Shown here piece after piece: positions 34,203 through 42,377 of a stretch of DNA of 64,000 nucleotides; within the stretch, counting starts at the first letter, position 1, and each line of letters begins with the position of its first letter. Under the pieces are notes generated by a model. The model did no database searches. It saw only the letters and a list, made by a program, of their open reading frames with translations, and was not told the origin of the DNA. The position numbers and the translations under genes are program-made. The stretch is from CALBPI01 sp039027435 (GTDB lineage: Bacteria > Pseudomonadota > Gammaproteobacteria > Steroidobacterales > Woeseiaceae). Location: positions 4,046 through 68,045 of the forward strand of contig JBCCKF010000015.1 of NCBI GenBank assembly GCA_039027435.1. The letters run 5' to 3'.

Positions 34203-36732
34203 ACTCGAGTCTGACTCTGGCACGCGTGGAAGCTTCGGGGTCATTTGTTTCGAGAGGCTGATAGCGCCACTTTTCTACCGCGTCGATGGCAGCGCGATCA
34301 AACACAGACCCGGGCCGGCTTTCGAGTACAACTACGTCGCTGGTGCTGCCGTCGGCATTGACCGTGAACTCGACATCAGCCCAACCTTCAACGCCGCGTC
34401 TTTGCGCAGAACGCGGATAGCTCGGCGGCTGAGCGGAAATTTGAACGAGTGTGTATGTGGGAGGCTCTTCGACCTCAGGCTCCGGTTCGATTCGCTCGAC
34501 GTCACGTACAGGTGATGTCGCGGCCGTTGAGGTTGGCGTGGTTTCAACTTCAATGGGTGTGGACGCTGATGCAAGCGCCGCTCGAAGGTCACTGATTGCC
34601 TGAGGATCCGCACCTGCAACCTCGGCCTGTGCAATCAATCGACTTGCAGCGTTGGAGTCGTTCTGAGCAATCGCAGTCTGGGCTTGTGTCACCAGCATTG
34701 ATTCCACAAAGCTGATGCCTTGAGCCGCTATGGGATTGCCAGGGTCCTGAGCAAGAGCTGCGGCAAAGTAGTCGCGCGCGCTATCGCCGGCCGGCGTAAC
34801 CAGGTTGCCGGCAGCCATACGATTGTTGGCGCGAGCGAGGAGGTCACTGACGTCTGGTCGCGCGGGCACGGATTCCGGAGTCGCAGATTCCTGGGTCGTT
34901 GTTATCGCAGGGTCGGCTTCATTCGTCTCGACGGCGGCAGAGGCGGGCGATTGCTGTACAGAGCCAACTGCGGCGTCAGCTGCGGGCTGAGTAACGGGTT
35001 CGCGGATTGGCGCAACCGTGGGTACAGCCGCAGGCTGTGCGGCGCGCAGATCCTGAATTCGGGTGCGTGTGGATTCCAAAAGGTTCCGCTCGACGGAGCC
35101 TGAAGCAGCAAGTGTATCTAGCCGTGCTTCTGCGGCGTTTAGATCGCCATTAATCAGATCGCGTTCAATCCGCGAAAACTCCTGTCGCGAAACCTCGCGA
35201 TTCAGTTCCCGGTTCAGGAACGCCAGTCTGGGATGGCTCGGCACATGCTCGTTCAGGACGCTAAGGACCTGTCCAACGCGATCCAGGTTGTCGGCCAGAA
35301 AATCACGCTCCACTTGCGAAAATACATCGTCGAGTACGGCATCCAGGCGCGCACGTGGGAGTGGGTCCTCTCGCTGCAGGCGCGCAGCGGTGGAGTAGTG
35401 AAGCACCGCATTGTCGTCAGCAGGCAGTACAAGACGACCTGCTCGTCGAGCGGCATCTCCTGCCGCCATAGATTCAGAGGCGGCAACCACCGGGTCTTTT
35501 TGAGGCGCAGGTGCAGCCTCGACTGCCTCGACTCTTGGGTTGGCCGTGGTACTTGTTTCCGAGCCACGGCCCAGCATGAACGCGAGCCCAACCACCACAA
35601 CGGCACTCACCGCCCAGATGATCGGGGGGACTTTTCGAAGCGCGCCGAACAGGGAAGGTTCAAGCTCGTCGTCCAATTCGGGCGCGGCGATGTCCGTCTC
35701 ACGTACGTCGGTGGTGCGGAACAGGCCGGAGTCAAAGGTGACGCCCTTGATGATGCCGGTCTCGGTCATCTTCTGCTGAACGTCAGCGGGCGACAGCGGT
35801 ACGTCTGTTGCGTTCAACGTTAGGTGCTTCTTCGCAGACGCTTCGATTGCGAGGCGAGAGCGGCCGGGGCTCACGGGCTTCAACAGGAATCGGTAGACGA
35901 GACCATCGCTGATCAGGCCCATCATCTTCTCGCCGTCCTCACGACGTCCGGCCACAATGGTCACGAGCGAAGGAATGTGCTTTCTCAGCTGCGCTGTGAT
36001 CGTCTTCACGTCCTTGACGGCCACGGCTGCATCGGTGATCAGGACACCGGCGGCACCTTCGCGAGCAATATCGATCGCTTCCTGCAGGTTTGGTGCGTGA
36101 TTGACCACATGACTGGTGCCCGCCGCCGCACGAATGGTTTTCAGAAAGCTTGCATCGTTCGTTAGTACGACGATTTCAACGTGACTGATCGCGTGTGCTG
36201 ACACATCGGCGTCTGCTGAAGGTTCGATCACCGGGATGTCGCTTAGCGCTGGGAACGAACCCGTTGCCGCGGCGTCGGTGGTTACCGAAGCAAGATCACG
36301 TGCATTGAGACCTGGTGAAGAATCATTGGCCGGCACTGCGAGCGCGGAGACAGTTTCACCGCGTAGCGTCGCGTGAATCGCGGCGCAGATTTCGTCCGGC
36401 GAGCTCTCCGCACGTAAGACTTGATTCAGATGTCGTACGTTGATGAGTGCAGCTCGATCGTCCTCGGTCATATGGCGTGAGGCAACCAAGATCGATCTCG
36501 TGTCCGGGGATCGTTTCTTCGCTTCCTTGAGCGCTTCCTGGCCGGTCATGCCCGGTAGATCCTGTGCGGAGACGATGATATCGATCGGTGTGATGCCCAG
36601 CGTCGTCAGCGCCTCTGTCCCCGACGCGGCCATATGCACAGAGAACTCCTCACCCAATCGGCTCGCACACGGCTCCATGAGTGCGGGCTCGGGATGAAGA
36701 AACATCACTTGTGTCTTGAACCGATCTACCAT
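34186..36732 (-). CDS. receiver-TM-repeat-TonB C-terminal hybrid protein
   Basis: An 848-residue protein; ATG 36732 is chosen because GAGG precedes it and the receiver domain begins directly. Residues 7-122 are a response-regulator receiver fold whose phosphoacceptor Asp is replaced (VSAQDLPGM, Ala56 in the Asp position). A second receiver-like domain spans about 185-300 with Asp234 and LLKP (Lys285) kept. One membrane helix follows (about 370-387), then Ala-rich helical and TPR-like repeats with Pro-rich linkers, and a TonB C-terminal domain (about 765-848, ending in the VEKWRYQP segment). It would sense or bind in the cytoplasm and act in the periplasm. No exbB or exbD is nearby. Confidence 0.86.
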   Translation of the reverse strand: MVDRFKTQVMFLHPEPALMEPCASRLGEEFSVHMAASGTEALTTLGITPIDIIVSAQDLPGMTGQEALKEAKKRSPDTRSILVASRHMTEDDRAALINVRHLNQVLRAESSPDEICAAIHATLRGETVSALAVPANDSSPGLNARDLASVTTDAAATGSFPALSDIPVIEPSADADVSAHAISHVEIVVLTNDASFLKTIRAAAGTSHVVNHAPNLQEAIDIAREGAAGVLITDAAVAVKDVKTITAQLRKHIPSLVTIVAGRREDGEKMMGLISDGLVYRFLLKPVSPGRSRLAIEASAKKHLTLNATDVPLSPADVQQKMTETGIIKGVTFDSGLFRTTDVRETDIAAPELDDELEPSLFGALRKVPPIIWAVSAVVVVGLAFMLGRGSETSTTANPRVEAVEAAPAPQKDPVVAASESMAAGDAARRAGRLVLPADDNAVLHYSTAARLQREDPLPRARLDAVLDDVFSQVERDFLADNLDRVGQVLSVLNEHVPSHPRLAFLNRELNREVSRQEFSRIERDLINGDLNAAEARLDTLAASGSVERNLLESTRTRIQDLRAAQPAAVPTVAPIREPVTQPAADAAVGSVQQSPASAAVETNEADPAITTTQESATPESVPARPDVSDLLARANNRMAAGNLVTPAGDSARDYFAAALAQDPGNPIAAQGISFVESMLVTQAQTAIAQNDSNAASRLIAQAEVAGADPQAISDLRAALASASTPIEVETTPTSTAATSPVRDVERIEPEPEVEEPPTYTLVQISAQPPSYPRSAQRRGVEGWADVEFTVNADGSTSDVVVLESRPGSVFDRAAIDAVEKWRYQPLETNDPEASTRARVRLEFNLEN

Positions 36733-36755
36733 CTTGGCCTCGAACAGGGGAGTCC

Positions 36756-36770
36756 GCCGCACCGTGCGGC
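36756..36770. repeat. 15-base inverted repeat in the leader of the TonB hybrid gene
   Basis: GCCGCAC-C-GTGCGGC is a perfect dyad with 7-base arms and a single central base, 24 bases upstream of ATG 36732. It could be a protein-binding operator or a hairpin hindering the ribosome. Confidence 0.4.
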
Positions 36771-36790
36771 CAGATGATCTCCCTGCCTGC

Positions 36791-36796
36791 AGTATA
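36791..36796 (-). promoter_or_regulatory. possible -10 box of the TonB hybrid gene
   Basis: TATACT on the minus strand lies 58 bases before ATG 36732 and 121 bases after the thrS stop. It would transcribe the hybrid gene and place the 15-base dyad in its leader. No strong -35 box is visible. Confidence 0.35.
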
Positions 36797-36870
36797 TGAA
36801 GAGACCAAGCGCGACACAGCACGCATCGCACTCTGGTCAGCCAAACTGTGACCGATTCCACATAACGCAC

Positions 36871-36884
36871 GTGCGCAAGCGCAC
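36871..36884. repeat. inverted repeat between thrS and the TonB hybrid gene
   Basis: GTGCGC-AA-GCGCAC is a perfect 6-base-arm repeat with a two-base centre, 33 bases after the thrS stop. No U-tract follows on the minus strand, so it is not a standard terminator. Confidence 0.3.
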
Positions 36885-36917
36885 AAACCGGCTCGGAGCA
36901 GGGTGTCGACGGGTGAT

Positions 36918-38840
36918 CTAAGCGCCGGTTGCGCGCGAAACGATTTCCTCGCTCAGCGCGCTAATGCAGTCATCGACGGACATCACTTTCTGGCCTTTGC
37001 TGCCCAGACGTCGCAGCGCGACTTCGCCGTTCTCCACTTCGCGCTTGCCTACCGCGAGGATCACGGGAACCTTGGCGAGGCTGTGTTCGCGAACCTTGTA
37101 GCCGATTTTCTCATTGCGCAGATCCGACTCCGCCTCGATACCCGCTTCACGCAATTGCTCGGTCAGCTTGGCAGCATATTCGTCGGCATCGGATGTGATT
37201 GTTGCGACCACAACTTGTGTTGGCGCAAGCCAGAGCGGGAGGTTGCCCGCATAGTGTTCCAGGAGAATACCGATGAACCGCTCCAGAGAGCCGAACATGG
37301 CCCGATGCAGCATGACCGGCACGTGGCGCTCACCATCCTCACCGATATAGCTCGCGCCCAGTCGGCCCGGTAAATTGAGATCGACCTGCAGCGTGCCGCA
37401 CTGCCAGTCACGACCAATGGCATCTCGCAGCACAAACTCGAGCTTCGGCCCATAGAATGCACCTTCGCCCGGGTTGTGCGTGTACTCGAGCCCGGTGGCC
37501 TCAAGTGCTGCGACTAGCGCCGACTCCGAGGCATCCCAGATCGCATCGTCGCCCACGCGAACTTCAGGTCGATCAGCAAATTTGATGCGAACGTCTTCGA
37601 AGCCAAAGTCGCGATAGATGCTGAGGATCAACTCGCAAATTGCGACGGATTCGTCGGTGATCTGGTCCATCGTACAGAACACATGAGCATCGTCTTGCGT
37701 AAACGCGCGCACCCGCAACATGCCATGCAACGCTCCGGATGGTTCGTAACGATGTACCTTGCCGAACTCCGCAAGGCGCATTGGTAACTCCCGGTAGCTG
37801 GTGATGCCCTGCTTGAATATTTGCACACTGCCCGGGCAGTTCATTGGTTTGAGCGCGTAGGTACGACCGTCCTCTGTCGTCGTCGTGTACATGTGCTCGC
37901 CGAACGAATCCCAGTGGCCGGAAGCCTCCCAGAGTGCGCGGTCCATCACCATCGGCGTGTGGACCTCACGGTAGCCTGCTTTACGCTGCCGCTCCCGCAT
38001 GTAATCGATCAACCGCTGGAACAGTGTCCAGCCCCGCGGGTGCCAGAACAGCGCCCCTGGAGCCTCTTCCTGGAGATGAAACAAGTCCATTTGGCGACCG
38101 AGTTTTCTGTGGTCACGCTTTTCCGCCTCTTCAAGTCGGCGCAGATATTGGCGCAGCTGCTTGTCGGTGGCCCAGGCCGTCCCGTACACACGCTGCAACA
38201 TCTCGTTCTTGGAGTCTCCTTCCCAGTAGGCGCCGGATACGCGGAGCAACTTAAAGGCCGTGCCGAGCCTTGCTGTGGATGGCAGGTGCGGTCCCCGACA
38301 CAGATCGATGAATTCGCCCTGTCGATAAAGCGTGATTGCTTCGTCTTCAGGAATTCGTTCGATCAGTCGCGCTTTGTACTCCTCGCCTTGCTCGCGGAAG
38401 AACGAGACGGCGTCATTGCGGCTCCAGACTTCGCGTGTGATCGTTTCGTCACGCTCAACGATCTCGCGCATCCGAGCTTCGATGACTTCGAGATCATCCT
38501 CGCTGAACGGAGTTTCGCGCGCAAAGTCGTAGTAGAAGCCGTTATCGATAGCCGGGCCAATCGTGACCTGGGTTTCCGGATACAGCTCCTTAACGGCTTC
38601 CGCAAGCACATGCGCGGCATCATGGCGGAGCACTTCGAGGCCGTCGTCGCTGTCACGGGTAACGATGGCGACCGGAACATCGGTCTCGATTTCACGGTTG
38701 AGGTCGTACAGGTGCCCGTCGACCTTCGCCGCTACCGCGGCCTTGGCGAGAGAGGGGCTGATATCATTGGCGATCTGGAGCGCCGTGACGGCGTCCTGAT
38801 AATCGCGTGTTGACCCATCGGGGAGCGTGATTGTTGGCAT
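36918..38840 (-). CDS. thrS: threonyl-tRNA synthetase
   Basis: A 640-residue class II synthetase that charges tRNA-Thr. It has an N-terminal TGS domain (PTITLPDGSTRDY), the editing domain with HDAAHVLAEAVKEL (about 73-86), the catalytic core with NCPGSVQIF, and a C-terminal anticodon domain. The length is normal. In most gammaproteobacteria infC, rpmI and rplT follow thrS; here the next gene is the TonB hybrid, so thrS has been separated from them. It is divergent from zur. Confidence 0.97.
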   Translation of the reverse strand: MPTITLPDGSTRDYQDAVTALQIANDISPSLAKAAVAAKVDGHLYDLNREIETDVPVAIVTRDSDDGLEVLRHDAAHVLAEAVKELYPETQVTIGPAIDNGFYYDFARETPFSEDDLEVIEARMREIVERDETITREVWSRNDAVSFFREQGEEYKARLIERIPEDEAITLYRQGEFIDLCRGPHLPSTARLGTAFKLLRVSGAYWEGDSKNEMLQRVYGTAWATDKQLRQYLRRLEEAEKRDHRKLGRQMDLFHLQEEAPGALFWHPRGWTLFQRLIDYMRERQRKAGYREVHTPMVMDRALWEASGHWDSFGEHMYTTTTEDGRTYALKPMNCPGSVQIFKQGITSYRELPMRLAEFGKVHRYEPSGALHGMLRVRAFTQDDAHVFCTMDQITDESVAICELILSIYRDFGFEDVRIKFADRPEVRVGDDAIWDASESALVAALEATGLEYTHNPGEGAFYGPKLEFVLRDAIGRDWQCGTLQVDLNLPGRLGASYIGEDGERHVPVMLHRAMFGSLERFIGILLEHYAGNLPLWLAPTQVVVATITSDADEYAAKLTEQLREAGIEAESDLRNEKIGYKVREHSLAKVPVILAVGKREVENGEVALRRLGSKGQKVMSVDDCISALSEEIVSRATGA

Positions 38841-38900
38841 GCTGACTCAAATCTGCGTCGGGTGAATTGGCCGGTTGTGCTGTACACACCGGTCGGGAGC

Positions 38901-38912
38901 CTACAATTGTAG
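38901..38912. promoter_or_regulatory. palindromic bidirectional -10 element between thrS and zur
   Basis: CTACAATTGTAG is a perfect 12-base palindrome that contains TACAAT, a good -10 hexamer, on both strands (38902-38907 plus, 38906-38911 minus). It lies almost exactly midway, 60 bases from the thrS ATG and 64 from the zur ATG. It could fire in both directions or act as an operator. It does not resemble a typical Zur box. Confidence 0.45.
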
Positions 38913-38976
38913 CCAAGCGACCGCGCCCAGACTATGCTTTAAGCCTACGAAGTGTTCTGTGACATCGGGGATCTGA

Positions 38977-39465
38977 ATGGCGCGAGCTGCCCATAACCAT
39001 CAGGTTTGTGTCGATACGGCGTTGGAGCGTGCCGAGTCGGTGTGTGCGAAGCAGAATTTGAGGTTTACCCCGCTCAGAAGAACCGTCCTTGAGCTGGTTT
39101 GGAAAGGCCATGAGCCGGTGGGTGCCTACGAGTTGCTGGACGAGTTGGCGAAGCAAGGCAGAGGCGCGTCACCGCCTACCGTTTATCGCGCGCTGGAGTT
39201 TCTGCTTCAAGCCGGGCTGGTACACAAGCTCGACTCACTTAATGCATTTGTGGGGTGCGCAAATCCCGAGTCGGGCACGCACAGCGCTTTCCTGATCTGT
39301 CGGTCCTGCAAGCTGGTCGATGAGCTTAGCGCTGAGACGATCGAGCGCGATATCGCTGCACTGTCGGCATCGCATGATTTCTTTCCCGAGCGACATACTG
39401 TTGAGGTAGAGGGCTTGTGTGGCGCTTGTCGCGAAGCTGAGCAGCAGTCAGCTGCGAAGAGTTGA
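38977..39465 (+). CDS. zur: Fur-family zinc uptake regulator (Zur-like)
   Basis: A 162-residue Fur-family repressor. The winged-helix part contains FTPLRRTVLELVW (about 30-42) and SPPTVYRALEFLLQAGLVHKL, where the recognition helix matches Zur better than Fur (LNAFVGC follows). Two CxxC pairs, Cys108/Cys111 and Cys148/Cys151, form the structural zinc site. With bound zinc it should repress zinc uptake genes; no znuABC lies here. It is divergent from thrS, and glnS follows 49 bases downstream. Confidence 0.88.
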   Translation: MARAAHNHQVCVDTALERAESVCAKQNLRFTPLRRTVLELVWKGHEPVGAYELLDELAKQGRGASPPTVYRALEFLLQAGLVHKLDSLNAFVGCANPESGTHSAFLICRSCKLVDELSAETIERDIAALSASHDFFPERHTVEVEGLCGACREAEQQSAAKS

Positions 39466-39514
39466 CGTACAATCGAGTGATCGATTCGACTGACCTCGCT
39501 TAAGAGCGGATTCC

Positions 39515-41218
39515 ATGAATGTAGAAGAAGAGAATGGCCCGACCCTAGGTCTGGACTTCATTCGGCAAATCATTGCTGACGATGTGGCACACGATCGTCT
39601 GCCGCAAGGGTTGACGACTCGCTTTCCGCCGGAGCCGAACGGTTTCCTGCACATCGGTCACGCGCTGTCCATTTCGTTGAATTTCGGTGTTGCTAACGAG
39701 TATGGCGGCAAAACCTATTTGCGGTTTGACGATACGAATCCGAGTAAGGAGAAGCAGGAATTCGCAGATGCGATTCGTGATGATGTCGCCTGGCTGGGTC
39801 ACGAATGGCGGGCCGGTCTGACGCACGCGTCGGATTATTTCGAGAGACTCTACGGTGCGGCGCTTGACCTTATCCAGACTGGCGACGCCTACGTCGACAG
39901 CCAAAGTGCGGACGAAATTCGCGAATCCCGGGGCACGCTCACCGAGCCGGGCACGAACAGTCCATTTCGTGATCGATCCATCGAGGAAAACCTCGACCTG
40001 TTCCGACGCATGCGTGCTGGCGAATTTCCCGATGGGGCGCACGTGTTGCGGGCCAAAATCGACATGGGATCGCCCAACATCAACCTGCGCGATCCTGCGC
40101 TCTATCGAATCCGCCACGCGGCGCACCAACGCACGGGCGACGAATGGCCTATCTACCCGATGTATGACTTCGCACATACCCTGTGTGATGTGTTCGAAGG
40201 TATAACGCACAGCCTCTGTACGTTGGAATTCGAAGACCATCGACCTTTGTACGAATGGTTGGTAGCTCGTGTGCCACACGAGTATCCACCGCGCCAAATT
40301 GAGTTTTCGCGATTACAGGTCGCGTACATGGTGACCAGCAAGCGACGGCTCAACGAGCTAGTGCAGGGCGGGCACGTGAGTGGTTGGGACGACCCGCGAA
40401 TGCCGACCATTGCGGGGCTGCGACGACGCGGCTATCCGGCGAGCGCCGTGACTCGATTCTGTCGTCAGGCGGGGGTCACCAAGAAGGCCAAGTTTCTTGA
40501 GCTTGGGATGCTCGAAGCGGCAGTCCGGGATGAGCTTGCTGACGTACCGCGCCGTATGGCGGTACTCAATCCGCTCAAGGTGACTATTACGAATTTCCCC
40601 GAGGGTGAAACGGAATGGATGACGGCGCAGAATCATCCGAATGATCCGGAACAAGGCACTCGCGAAATCCCGTTTACAAAGTCTCTGTGGATAGAGCGTG
40701 ATGACTTTATGGAAGACGCGCCGAGGAAGTTCTTCAGATTGAAGCCCGGAGGTGAGGTTCGCCTTCGCTATGCCTACATTGTTCAGTGCGATGAGGTGAT
40801 CAAAGACGCTCACGGCGAAGTGGTTGAGCTACTCTGCAGTGTCGACCCGGAGACCAAGGCGGGCGGCAGTGCCAATGACCGTAAGGTAAAGGGAACCATT
40901 CATTGGGTCTCAGCCGAGCATGCAGTCGCTGCCAAGGTTAATCTGTATGACCGACTATTCAGCGTGCCGGCACCTGCCAGCAGCGACGATTTTGTTGGGG
41001 CACTGAATCCGGAATCGCTGACCGAGGTCGACGCGTTTGTCGAACCCGTACTGGCGGAGCTGGCAGTGGATGCGCCCGTTCAGTTCGAGCGCCTGGGGTT
41101 TTTCGCACGAGACCGGGAATCACCTGATTCACTCGTCATCAATCGGGTGGTCACCCTGCGTGATTCCTGGGCGAAACTCGAGCGTCAGGCGATGGCAGAA
41201 CTGGAGCGATCAGCCTGA
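39515..41218 (+). CDS. glnS: glutaminyl-tRNA synthetase
   Basis: A 567-residue class I synthetase charging tRNA-Gln. FLHIGHAL (HIGH at 46-49) and VTSKRRLN (the KMSKS-like loop, about residue 272) form the active site, and the C-terminal beta-barrel anticodon domains are complete. Direct glutaminylation by GlnRS is typical of beta- and gammaproteobacteria and supports the proposed lineage. The gene is convergent with the acyl-CoA dehydrogenase gene 19 bases away. Confidence 0.97.
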   Translation: MNVEEENGPTLGLDFIRQIIADDVAHDRLPQGLTTRFPPEPNGFLHIGHALSISLNFGVANEYGGKTYLRFDDTNPSKEKQEFADAIRDDVAWLGHEWRAGLTHASDYFERLYGAALDLIQTGDAYVDSQSADEIRESRGTLTEPGTNSPFRDRSIEENLDLFRRMRAGEFPDGAHVLRAKIDMGSPNINLRDPALYRIRHAAHQRTGDEWPIYPMYDFAHTLCDVFEGITHSLCTLEFEDHRPLYEWLVARVPHEYPPRQIEFSRLQVAYMVTSKRRLNELVQGGHVSGWDDPRMPTIAGLRRRGYPASAVTRFCRQAGVTKKAKFLELGMLEAAVRDELADVPRRMAVLNPLKVTITNFPEGETEWMTAQNHPNDPEQGTREIPFTKSLWIERDDFMEDAPRKFFRLKPGGEVRLRYAYIVQCDEVIKDAHGEVVELLCSVDPETKAGGSANDRKVKGTIHWVSAEHAVAAKVNLYDRLFSVPAPASSDDFVGALNPESLTEVDAFVEPVLAELAVDAPVQFERLGFFARDRESPDSLVINRVVTLRDSWAKLERQAMAELERSA

Positions 41219-41237
41219 CGCTCGGTGATTCGATCGA

Positions 41238-42365
41238 TCAGATCGGGTAGGCCTCCAGGTGATGATCCGCATTGCCGAACAGCGTATCGATCATCGTCAG
41301 TCGCTTGAAGTAGTGGGCGACGTCGAGTTCCCAGCTGACGCCCATGCCGCCATGCAGCTGCACAGCTTCCTCGCCAAGGCGACGACCTTCGGTGCCGACC
41401 TGAACCTTCAGTGCATGGATTGACGCCTTAGCCGCCTCGCGATCATCTTCGTCTTGAGCCATGACTGCGTGCAACAGGAGCGATCGGGTTTGTTCGGCGA
41501 TCATGAACATCTCGACCATCCGGTGCTGCAGCGCCTGGAAGCTCGCGATGGGCACGCCGAACTGTACTCGCGACTTTGAGTATTCCAGCGTGCGGTAGTT
41601 TAACGCTTGCATGATGCCCACGGCTTCAGCAGATACGCAGATGATCGCGTCGTCAATCACGGCACTGAGTGTCTCTAAGCCATCATCGATATTCCCAAGC
41701 AGTTGAGTCGCTGGGATGCGCACGTCGGTCAACGTGATGTCGGCGGCCTGTCGGGCGTCGACGGTTGGGTATTGCTTGCGTTCGATACCTGCGCTGGTCG
41801 CATCAACCACAAAGAGACTAATACCGCTTGAATCGGTGCGCTCGCCGCTGGTGCGTGCGGAGACAACCAGGGTGTCTGCGGCACCACCGTTCAAAACAAC
41901 GCACTTGGTGCCGTTTAGAACAAAATCATCGCCGTCACGCGTCGCCGTTGTTGCGGTGTCGTTGAGGTCGAACCGCGCCTGAGGCTCCGCATAAGCGAGA
42001 GCCGCCAGTTTGCTACCTTCAATGATCGGAGCTAACCAATGTGCTTTTTGTTCATCGCTGGCGGTTCGCTTTAACACGCCGCCCGCGAGGACAATACAAG
42101 GCAAGTAGGGCTCAATAACGAGTCCTTTACCGAACTCCTCCATCAGGAGCATGAGCTCCACCGGTCCGCCGTCGAGCCCGCCATCATCTTCGCCGAAAGG
42201 CACCGCTGCCCAGCCGAGCTCAGTAAATTCGGTCCAGCGGTCTCGCGAAAAACCGAGATCGCTCGCGGCCGCTTCCTGGCGTGCGTCAAAGTCGTAGTCG
42301 TTCTGAATGAACTTGGCGACGCTGTCTTGCAGCATCGCCTGGTCTTCTGTAATCGAGAAATCCAT
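41238..42365 (-). CDS. acyl-CoA dehydrogenase
   Basis: A 375-residue FAD enzyme of the acyl-CoA dehydrogenase family. The N-terminal helical domain begins with FSITEDQAMLQDSV, and the C-terminal part has the family segment QLHGGMGVSWELDVAHYFKR. It is shorter than the partner gene 12 bases upstream and, as in many such pairs (steroid or branched acyl-CoA degradation), the two may form a heteromer. The substrate is unknown. Confidence 0.92.
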   Translation of the reverse strand: MDFSITEDQAMLQDSVAKFIQNDYDFDARQEAAASDLGFSRDRWTEFTELGWAAVPFGEDDGGLDGGPVELMLLMEEFGKGLVIEPYLPCIVLAGGVLKRTASDEQKAHWLAPIIEGSKLAALAYAEPQARFDLNDTATTATRDGDDFVLNGTKCVVLNGGAADTLVVSARTSGERTDSSGISLFVVDATSAGIERKQYPTVDARQAADITLTDVRIPATQLLGNIDDGLETLSAVIDDAIICVSAEAVGIMQALNYRTLEYSKSRVQFGVPIASFQALQHRMVEMFMIAEQTRSLLLHAVMAQDEDDREAAKASIHALKVQVGTEGRRLGEEAVQLHGGMGVSWELDVAHYFKRLTMIDTLFGNADHHLEAYPI

Positions 42366-42377
42366 ACGTATTGGTTC

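Noticed and set aside
36733..36870. 46-residue N-terminal extension of the receiver-TonB protein
   Set aside because: It precedes the normal receiver start, is Arg/Cys-rich without a helix or signal, and contains the probable promoter and dyad.
37821..38813. 330-codon open frame on the plus strand
   Set aside because: It lies wholly antisense to thrS, whose motifs are complete; the frame is a by-product of GC-rich codon use.
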